64,000 nucleotides of DNA from Alphaproteobacteria bacterium (GTDB lineage: Bacteria; Pseudomonadota; Alphaproteobacteria; UBA7879). Positions 57,614 to 64,000 of this stretch are shown piece by piece; the first letter of the stretch is position 1; the number at the start of each line of letters is the position of its first letter. The stretch is from contig PKTP01000007.1 in the NCBI GenBank assembly GCA_002869105.1, positions 230,055 through 294,054 of the forward strand, written 5' to 3'. The notes beneath the pieces are model-generated. The model saw nothing but the letters and a program-made list of their open reading frames with translations. It searched no databases and had not been told where the DNA came from. A program made the position numbers and the translations under genes.

Positions 57614-59104
57614 TCAAAACGTATAATTCATGTATAATTGATAGCGCATCAAGCTGGGCGAAAAGTGTTCTTGAACACCCGCTGAATGGAGTTTGAATTT
57701 TTTGTATATTTCATGCATGACTTCGTTTCGTATGCTGACATTTTGGCTGACAAAGGTCTCGAGTCCACCCCCAATACCAACACCGGTCAATGTTTTTTTG
57801 CCCTGAACATTTCCTGCAAGACGGGCCGTTCCTTGAACTTGGCTTTCACGGTGAAAGCCTGAGAGGATCATGCCAGACTTTAAGTAAACCATATTGCCAT
57901 GACCAAAGGTGTAGCCTCCCCTCAGGAACAGCCCCGCTGTGGGTTGGAAACGTGAATTAGCTGTTTGAATGGCATTGTTCACTTGATCATTAAGCGTTTC
58001 CTTGATGTATTTTGTTCCCAACGTTGTTGAGAGTTCCATACCATAATAATAACGTCCGTGTTGAATGCCATACCCCATGTGCATCATCCACATGGGCGTG
58101 AGCGTGGTTGATTTCATACCCCAAGAAAGCGTTGGCGCTGTAATGGAATGATTGAGGGATGTGTTAGACATGTCCAAACCGGTCCCAAGATAAAAACCAG
58201 CTGGAATTTGATAAATACCTGTGGGGCTATTGGGTCCAACACTGTCATTAAATTTATAACTTAAGGCAAGAGTATAACGATCCATGCGCGGTGAAAACTT
58301 GCCAGAACTAGCGCCCAGCTGATTGGTTAAGTTTTTACTAAAGCTTTGATACGTCAGCCGGTCATAATCCATCCGAACGCTGAAGTGATTATCAAGAGCG
58401 GTTTCCATACCAAAGCCATACAGAAACCCAGACATTCCCTGTGTGGCACTTCCCGCAAAAGCCATTCTCCCCCCGGCTGTGTCGGTGGATTTATGGCGAA
58501 ATTTGCTCCCAATTCCTCCAAGACGCATGTAAACCATAGACTCAGGGCCTGCATACATCCCCAGGCGAAGCGCCGCACCGTAGCTATATTTTAAAACTGT
58601 GGTTGTTTTAAAAGCGCCTAAAGCAGCATCGGTACCACTGGAGGTGCCAGACTGACGGTTCATATCAAAGAAGAGCTCTAGACCGACATAAAATTTATCA
58701 ATGTTTTCACCATACCCAACAATAAAGCCATAATTAAAGCCATTTAAGCCAGGCTGCTGGGCTGTGGTAGTGTTTGGAGCACTCATGACCAACCCAGACT
58801 GGCCCGAGGCGAATCCTGAAGTAATGGCCATATACGGCCCTCGAGAAATATCCGTATAGTTGGTTGTTCCTTTTTTATAGCGGGCTGTTTTCTTAAGATA
58901 CAACGGCTTTTCTGTTTGAAAAGAAAAAGGATTCTTTGGCTTTTCTGTTTGAGAAGAAAAAGGATTCTTTTGAATAATTGTTTTTTCAGAGTTTGCATAA
59001 TGCATGTGTTGCTCAAGGGGGTCTTCTTTTTCCGCTTCCTCTTTAAGGTCCGCCCCTAGGTGGATCGCTGAAGGGTCGTTTGAAGCTGTCCTGATGCTAT
59101 TCAT
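57614..59104 (-). CDS. Outer-membrane protein with two beta-barrel-like domains
   Basis: A 496-residue protein ending in aromatic LYMNYTF, as expected for a BAM substrate. A short polar N-terminal segment (residues 1-85) contains two copies of KNPFS-QTEKP. The rest shows two homologous blocks, each with GPYMAITSGFASGQSG or GFYLGTGLDMSNTS starts followed by repeated amphipathic strands (YGFIVGYGE, FYVGLELFF and YGMELSTTLG). No signal peptide is seen at the N-terminus, so the start may be mis-set or export may depend on the upstream gene. It overlaps the AMIN-domain gene by four bases (ATGA). Confidence 0.7.
   Translation of the reverse strand: MNSIRTASNDPSAIHLGADLKEEAEKEDPLEQHMHYANSEKTIIQKNPFSSQTEKPKNPFSFQTEKPLYLKKTARYKKGTTNYTDISRGPYMAITSGFASGQSGLVMSAPNTTTAQQPGLNGFNYGFIVGYGENIDKFYVGLELFFDMNRQSGTSSGTDAALGAFKTTTVLKYSYGAALRLGMYAGPESMVYMRLGGIGSKFRHKSTDTAGGRMAFAGSATQGMSGFLYGFGMETALDNHFSVRMDYDRLTYQSFSKNLTNQLGASSGKFSPRMDRYTLALSYKFNDSVGPNSPTGIYQIPAGFYLGTGLDMSNTSLNHSITAPTLSWGMKSTTLTPMWMMHMGYGIQHGRYYYGMELSTTLGTKYIKETLNDQVNNAIQTANSRFQPTAGLFLRGGYTFGHGNMVYLKSGMILSGFHRESQVQGTARLAGNVQGKKTLTGVGIGGGLETFVSQNVSIRNEVMHEIYKKFKLHSAGVQEHFSPSLMRYQLYMNYTF
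58905..58970 (-). repeat. Tandem 33-bp repeat in the outer-membrane protein gene
   Basis: Two copies at 58905-58937 and 58938-58970 differ by one base. They encode NPFSSQTEKPK and NPFSFQTEKPL-type units. Copy-number change would keep the frame. Confidence 0.9.
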
Positions 59105-59912
59105 CCCTGTATTTGACCCAGATACAAAACAAAGAGAGGGTTTTGTCCCGGATTATTGATGACCTCGCGCTTTAAGATGGTGAGATCTCGATCCATGGAA
59201 ATAACCAGCGTTGTCCATTTTGGATGGGATTGATCGACAAAATAACTGCTGGCGATTTGCTCAAGTTCAGGGTCAATATCAACCGTTTGCCAATTCACTT
59301 TTGGAAGTTGGATGGAGAACTGATGCGTGCGTTCATTTTCAACAACCTTAAGACGTTCCGGCTGCGATAAAGTAATGGCAATTTTAATGGTTTGATCATC
59401 GTAATCTAAATCCACACGTTTAACAGTTTGTGGAATGGTTCTTTTTTGAACAAATTTAGAAGGGAGCTTAGGCTCTTCTTGTTCTGCCTGAGGCGGTGCA
59501 TCAGCTGATATTGTCAGATCCGTTTGCTTCATACTTTGTTCAGCTGGCCCTGGCACAATGATAAGGATGGTTTCAACAATGCCCTTATGCTGCCTGTAAA
59601 TAACCTCTTTAACATGCGCTTCAGACGTAAAATCAACAACGATACCCCGGATTCCATCCGATAGCCTTCAACCAAGCCCTGAGCAGCCGCGTTAGAAAGA
59701 GGTGCCCGCCAACTCACATCTTCCGGGAGCTCAACCTTAATGCCTTGAGTATCTTCCGTCTTAACTTTTAATGGTTTCTTCTGATTGCTCTCAAGAATGA
59801 AGTATGTTTTCTCATCTGATCCAGAAAGAGTCACGGTATTAATAACCATTTCAGCAGAGAGATCTGGTGCAATAAAAAGCAAGAGAGCAGCCAATAAAAC
59901 CAGTGATCTCAT
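59101..59912 (-). pseudogene. Exported AMIN-domain-like protein, frameshifted
   Basis: From the ATG at 59912 a signal peptide (RSLVLLAALLLFIAPDLSA) precedes a beta-strand-rich region (VINTVTLSGSDEKTYFILES and GIKVELPEDVSWRAPL). The frame breaks near the GGGG at about 59655; after it the other frame reads IVVDFTSEAHVKEVIYRQHK and GIVETILIIVPGPAEQ, then the rest to the stop at 59101. This pattern resembles AMIN domains, which bind peptidoglycan or envelope partners. The C-terminal stop overlaps the start of the outer-membrane protein gene. The domain call is by pattern only. Confidence 0.65.
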
Positions 59913-60079
59913 GAGTTTTGCCTTCCTGATTAAGCTATAACTTATTCAGCATATGTGAGATCAGGCTTGAATTCAAGAAAATCTAGCTCAGCTCACTTTT
60001 CCAGCAAGCGCATTTATAAATAAAAAAAACATGGATTTTTATGTTTTAATTCCCTAGATTGATTTCAACTTTCTCTATT

Positions 60080-60171
60080 GGAGGGGTGGCCGAGCGGTTG
60101 AAGGCGCACGCCTGGAAAGTGTGTATACGGTTAACGCTGTATCGAGGGTTCGAATCCCTCTCCCTCCGCCA
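60080..60171 (+). tRNA. tRNA-Ser(GGA)
   Basis: A 92-base class II tRNA with a long variable arm (about TGTGTATACGGTTAACGCTG region) and encoded CCA. The anticodon GGA lies in CTGGAAA; the acceptor GGAGGGG/TCCCTCC has one G-T pair; the T arm is GAGGG-TTCGAAT-CCCTC. Confidence 0.95.
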
Positions 60172-60371
60172 TTAACTTAAAACGAACTTCGGGCGGCACA
60201 CCAGAACTGGGAAGGAGCTGGAAATGTATACCGAACCTTCAGCCTAGGTATCGTGTATTATAGTTCTTTTCTAGCGTGATCAAATGATGTCAGGCTTGAA
60301 TAAGCATCTATTATCAAGCGTCGTCTCTTAAGAAAACCCTGAAACAGTCGAACTTAATGGAGCATATAAGA

Positions 60372-61859
60372 ATGCGAGCATCAGCTTTAGAACACATAAG
60401 ATACACTGGTTAGGCAATATTAAGAACGACCTGCTTGCAGGGACGGTTGTTGCCCTTGCGCTTATCCCTGAGGCGATTGCCTTTTCAATTATTGCTGGCG
60501 TTGATCCTAAAGTGGGACTTTATGCTTCATGTTGTATTGCTGTGGTAATTGCCTTTGTTGGGGGGCGTTCAGGCATGATCTCTGCCGCAACAGGTGCAAT
60601 GGCTTTGGCAATGGTAACACTTGTTAAAGAGCATGGGCTGGAATATTTATTGGCTGCAACCATCCTGACGGGTGTGTTTCAAATAATTGCCGGAATATTT
60701 AAATTAGGCAGTCTCATGCGTTTTGTATCACGATCTGTTGTCACAGGGTTTGTGAACGCGCTCGCTATTTTGATCTTTTTGGTACAATTATCAGAATTCG
60801 AGGGGGCGGGCATCATCATGTACGCCATGGTTGCCCTGGGGCTGGTCATTATTTATATCCTGCCCCGTTTTACCAAAGCCGTACCATCGCCTTTGATCTG
60901 CATTGTTGTGCTCACAGTGCTGAGCATGGCACTGGGGTTAGATTTAAGAACGGTGGGAGATATGGGTCAATTACCCGACACAGTGCCTATGTTCCTGCTG
61001 CCTAATATTCCCCTGAACCTTGAAACACTGACGATTATTTTACCATACGCCTTAACGCTGACCGCGATTGGTTTGCTTGAGTCTCTTATGACCGCCACAA
61101 TCATTGATGACTTAACGGATACCCCAAGTGATAAAAATCGTGAATGTAAAGGTCAAGGTATTGCCAACATCGTCTCTGGTTTCTTTGGTGGAATGGCTGG
61201 ATGTGCGATGATTGGACAATCCGTTATTAACATCAAATCCGGGGGTCGTGGACGTTTATCAACATTGTTTGCTGGCTTGTTTTTACTGTTCTTAATTTTG
61301 ATGTTAGGAGATTGGGTGCGCCAAATTCCAATGGCCGCGCTTGTTGCCGTAATGACCATGGTCGCCATCGGAACATTCAGCTGGTCTTCAATTAAAAATT
61401 TAAAAACCCACCCAAAAAGCTCAAGCCTTGTCATGATGGTAACGGTGGCTGTTGTCGTCTTGACCCATGATCTCGCTATTGGTGTGTTCGTTGGTGTTTT
61501 GATGAGTGCGCTGTTCTTTGCCCGTAAGGGCCCACCTGATGGAAATCACCTCAACGCTGTCAGACGATAAACAGCACAGAACCTATACCGTTTATGGCCA
61601 GGTGTTTTTTGCATCTGCAGATAACTTCACAGATGCTTTTGACTTTAAAGGAGTTGTTGAAAAAGTTACCATTGATGTCAGTCAGGCACATTTCTGGGAT
61701 TTATCCGCCGTGGGCGCTTTGGACAAAGTTGTCATGAAATTCCGACGCGAGGGAACAGAAGTTGAGCTTATTGGCATGAATGAAGCCAGTGCGACAATCG
61801 TGGACAAGCTCGCTATTCACGATAAGCCAAATGCGCTTGATCTGCTGCTGAAACATTAA
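60372..61859 (+). pseudogene. SulP-family anion permease with STAS domain, frameshifted
   Basis: The body ([13 protein letters not shown], then [18 protein letters not shown] and about ten helices) is SulP-like. No normal start codon lies in frame with [20 protein letters not shown]; an ATG at 60372 in another frame is the likely lost start. A further frameshift near 61527 (AAGGGCCC tract) separates the membrane part from the STAS domain. The STAS part reads [14 protein letters not shown] and [20 protein letters not shown] to 61859. Family members carry sulfate, bicarbonate or dicarboxylates. A UspA gene follows 10 bases later. Confidence 0.85.
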
Positions 61860-61869
61860 GGAAAATAAA

Positions 61870-62721
61870 ATGACAAAATTACTCGTATGTGTAGATGGCT
61901 CAGCTTATGCCGATAACATCACAACCCATGCCGCATGGGCAGAAAAGCGCATGGATGCTGAAATAGATTTACTTCATGTTCTGCGTCGTCATTCTGATTA
62001 TAACGCATCGTCTACAGATCACACAGGAGCCATTGGTATCGGAGCCAGAAGCGATCTTATGGACGAGCTTGTGAAGATCGATCAAGAGCGTGCCAAGCTT
62101 GATCAGCAAAAGGGTCGTCTCATTCTAGATCATGCAGCAGAGGCCTTGAGAAAGGCCGATGTACAAAAAATTAACACGATCCACCGGCGCGGCAGCCTAT
62201 CTGAAACAATCAAAGAATTTGAAAGCGCCGCAGATATGATCTTTATCGGCAAGCGCGGGGAACAAGCCAATGCTGAATCAGAATTTCTTGGCTCTAACCT
62301 TGAGAAAGTGGCCCGAAGTGTTCACAAGCCTTTGTTCCTAGTTTCGAGTTACATGCGCCCCATTCACAAATTCTTGATTGCCTATGATGGAAAAGAGAAC
62401 GCCAATAAGGCCATTGAGTTCACTTGCACATCGAATCTGTTGAAAGGGCTTGAGTGCCATCTCATCACTGTTGATCAGGGGGCTTCCATAGAGACGGCAT
62501 CCGCCATCAAAAAATTAGAAGAAGCGGGCTATAAAGTTGTCAAACACACTGAAAAAGACGGGCACGTTGATGACGTGATTAAGGCTTATGTAGAAGCGAA
62601 AGAAATGGATCTTTTATTAATGGGGTCTTATAGTCATTCACGCATGAGGACAATGCTCTTAAGAAGCACAACAGCCCAGTTGATTAAATCCTGCCATGTT
62701 CCGGTTATGGTGTTCAGATAA
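61870..62721 (+). CDS. Tandem universal stress protein (UspA family)
   Basis: A 283-residue protein with two Usp domains. The first begins TKLLVCVDGSAYADNI and has FIGKRGEQANAESEFLGSN, the second HKFLIAYDGKENANKAIEF and LLLMGSYSHSRMRTMLLRST, the G-2x-G-9x-G(S/T) nucleotide-binding motif being best seen in the second. It is downstream of the broken SulP gene, a pairing I have seen in other alphaproteobacteria. Role in stress or transporter regulation is inferred. Confidence 0.88.
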   Translation: MTKLLVCVDGSAYADNITTHAAWAEKRMDAEIDLLHVLRRHSDYNASSTDHTGAIGIGARSDLMDELVKIDQERAKLDQQKGRLILDHAAEALRKADVQKINTIHRRGSLSETIKEFESAADMIFIGKRGEQANAESEFLGSNLEKVARSVHKPLFLVSSYMRPIHKFLIAYDGKENANKAIEFTCTSNLLKGLECHLITVDQGASIETASAIKKLEEAGYKVVKHTEKDGHVDDVIKAYVEAKEMDLLLMGSYSHSRMRTMLLRSTTAQLIKSCHVPVMVFR

Positions 62722-62890
62722 AATGTTCTACAACGATGAGCATTTCTAAGAAATCCAAAAACGGGATTCGAACTCCCTTCGATTATTAAAAAGCCATTTA
62801 AGCGAATAGGATAATAAGAAAGAAACATTGATTAACAGAGAGCCCAAAGCAAATAACCTCAATAGCCACCCCTTGGTTTATATAAGATTA

Positions 62891-62910
62891 AAGTTCGCGG
62901 CCGCGAACTT
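62891..62910. repeat. 20-bp perfect GC-rich palindrome
   Basis: AAGTTCGCGGCCGCGAACTT is its own reverse complement and stands out in AT-rich sequence. It lies between two convergent genes (ends at 62721 and 62946). It could form an 8-bp stem with a GGCC loop and act as a bidirectional terminator, or be a protein-binding or dispersed repeat site. Confidence 0.6.
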
Positions 62911-62945
62911 ATAGAAAATATGTAAAGCTCCTCAAAGAACTCTTT

Positions 62946-63524
62946 TTAAATTAACTCCCGATAGTGCTTCATCTTCTCTTCGAAAAGTTCTTTATTCTCA
63001 ACATACTGCTTATATACCGCTATTTGCTCTTGAATAGGCCGTGGTGTAAAAGGGTTAATGACGTCCACTTTTCTTCTCTTTATTGCAGTGCGTTCTGATC
63101 GGGGTGTCATGGGAAGGTAGAAAATATCATTACAAAGAAAGTTCATAAAAGGTTGTAATATTTCGTACTGTCCCTTGAAGGCCCCTGAGTCGACATTTTC
63201 ATTAATATGTCCTAAACCAAAGTGTAGGGGGAAATCATCTAATTCATAGTGTAAATGACCTGTTTTTTGTTTTTTGTGAGAGCATCTCGGTAGTTGGTCA
63301 AAAAGTGTTTTAAGGGCGCTGTGTTTGTATTGTGTTTTCCCATTTTTCTTGAGTTCATGATAGGCCTTAGAAAAGGGAATCATATGGGTTGTATAAACCT
63401 GATGCATTTGAACGAGATGACCTTCCATCTCGGCATCACTTGGAAAATTTGAAGGTAAAGCAATAGCTTGATCACAACAAAAAAGTGTCAAAAATAAACT
63501 CAAGCGATAGAGCAACGGTTTCAT
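62946..63524 (-). CDS. Small secreted protein of unknown function
   Basis: About 192 residues from the ATG at 63524, which gives the signal peptide KPLLYRLSLFLTLFCCDQAIA; the frame continues open to 63563. The mature part is charged and histidine-rich (HLVQMHQVY, CSHKKQKTGHLHYELDD and FPLHFGLGHIN). No domain recognised. It stands alone. Confidence 0.6.
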   Translation of the reverse strand: MKPLLYRLSLFLTLFCCDQAIALPSNFPSDAEMEGHLVQMHQVYTTHMIPFSKAYHELKKNGKTQYKHSALKTLFDQLPRCSHKKQKTGHLHYELDDFPLHFGLGHINENVDSGAFKGQYEILQPFMNFLCNDIFYLPMTPRSERTAIKRRKVDVINPFTPRPIQEQIAVYKQYVENKELFEEKMKHYRELI

Positions 63525-63593
63525 TATAAAATCTTTTCTAAGTATGTAAAAAATATATCGCAACTCCCTTAAATAAAATATCCCGTGAAAACC

Positions 63594-63837
63594 CCATAAT
63601 CATGGAAAGTTTTTGCGGCGGCAAACTCAGAAACGGGCATTTTTTTCTCTAACTTAGAGGTGGTGCAATACCTCATGCATGAACATCAGGCCGGTTGCAT
63701 TAAAATTAAAAAAGTTTTAAACTTGCACCAGGGAGCGGCCTTAACCGAGTTATTTTTGAGAAAGGCCTTTTCTTAGATGCAAGCCTATCTGCCGCTGATT
63801 TTGAGACAACCTTGAAACGACAAGGATTGCTTGTATA
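63594..63837 (+). pseudogene. Unidentified gene remnant
   Basis: From about 63603 one frame reads VFAAANSETGIFFSNLEVV and KIKKVLNLHQGAALTELF; after a one-base shift near 63758 another frame continues as EKGLFLDASLSAADFETTL and RQGLLV before TAA at 63835-63837. The composition looks coding and the two pieces join naturally, but no start exists and I do not recognise the family. Confidence 0.4.
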
Positions 63838-63906
63838 AATTTGAATTTTTTTGATTTCTTATTTTTTGAGTGCTAGAGTTCAAGCTATTAAAAATTGAGA
63901 ATACTG

Positions 63907-64000
63907 ATGACCTCTCTTTCTTCTAACTACACACTTTCAGTAATTGGCCTGGGCTATGTGGGGCTGCCGGTGGCGGTTTCTTTTGGCAAGGCTGGATATA
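63907..64000 (+). CDS. Nucleotide-sugar dehydrogenase, N-terminal start (partial)
   Basis: The ATG at 63907 opens a frame containing VIGLGYVGLPVAVSFGKAGY, the NAD-binding signature of UDP-glucose/UDP-N-acetyl-hexosamine 6-dehydrogenases (WecC/TviB/Ugd-like). The rest lies outside the window. It suggests a polysaccharide locus beyond the right end. The exact substrate cannot be told. Confidence 0.85.
   Translation, partial: MTSLSSNYTLSVIGLGYVGLPVAVSFGKAGY

Noticed and set aside
60172..60371. A gene between tRNA-Ser and sulP
   Set aside because: No frame longer than a few dozen codons with a start and ribosome site.

Overview
The window looks like part of the chromosome of an alphaproteobacterium with moderately low GC (I judge low-to-mid 40s percent by eye). 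It carries alphaproteobacterial marker genes: a PopZ-type polar organiser (DUF2497) directly after a TolC gene, a TrcR/DUF1013 cell-cycle regulator, a CarD regulator, an alphaproteobacterial DksA, a YdcH/DUF465 protein, and sdhE back to back with recG. The combination of a membrane H+-pyrophosphatase, ankyrin-repeat lipoproteins, a ProP-type MFS transporter and many freshly broken genes points to a host-associated lineage such as Holosporales/Paracaedibacteraceae. That placement is inference, not proof.

Layout. 1-4.6 kb: end of hppA, a LysE exporter, a LpoA/LppC-like periplasmic protein, yraN, a BON lipoprotein and a broken comM. 4.6-10.6 kb (minus): gap, tkt, murJ, carD, a class II aldolase. 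10.6-16.3 kb (plus): the translation/RNA-decay run rbfA, truB (broken), rpsO, pnp, then a nitronate monooxygenase and an SH3 protein. 16.3-21.8 kb: fumC (frameshifted), dksA, a DEAD-box helicase, a J-domain protein, thyX. 22.1-24.3 kb: a small accessory islet with two ankyrin genes around a cysteine-rich secreted protein. 24.5-28.1 kb: groESL with a CIRCE operator and a sigma70 promoter, a broken MFS transporter, tRNA-Asn and tRNA-Cys. 28.1-38.8 kb: rhodanese, tolC-popZ, a zinc/manganese ABC importer, the tolQRAB operon, bolA, a purC-like gene, a glycosyltransferase and tRNA-Arg. 38.9-48.6 kb: dnaA, a CBS-domain protein, comF, an RND efflux pair, sdhE, recG. 48.6-57.6 kb: secreted and outer-membrane proteins, an O-antigen ligase, rpsT, a PFK of unusual type, trcR and a run of small enzymes. 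57.6-64 kb: an AMIN-domain/double beta-barrel operon, tRNA-Ser, a broken SulP transporter with a UspA protein, and the start of a nucleotide-sugar dehydrogenase.

Functionally the window mixes core information processing (dnaA, recG, rpsO, rpsT, pnp, rbfA), central carbon metabolism (gap, tkt, pfk, fumC), envelope maintenance (tolQRAB, murJ, tolC, RND pump, waaL, outer-membrane proteins) and stress response (groESL, dksA, carD, uspA).

The most striking general feature is decay. comM, truB, fumC, an MFS permease, an ankyrin gene, an outer-membrane protein, a P-loop kinase, an AMIN-domain gene and a SulP permease each carry frameshifts or in-frame stops while the rest of each reading frame stays well conserved. 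Either these are recent pseudogenes of a shrinking genome, or some are base-calling errors at homopolymers. The nonsense mutations argue that at least part is real. I did not find CRISPR arrays, insertion sequences, prophage modules or rRNA genes. No clearly new multi-gene system is proven here. The best candidates for new biology are the ankyrin/Cys-rich islet, a 35-residue membrane microprotein coupled to znuC, and the AMIN/double-barrel operon.
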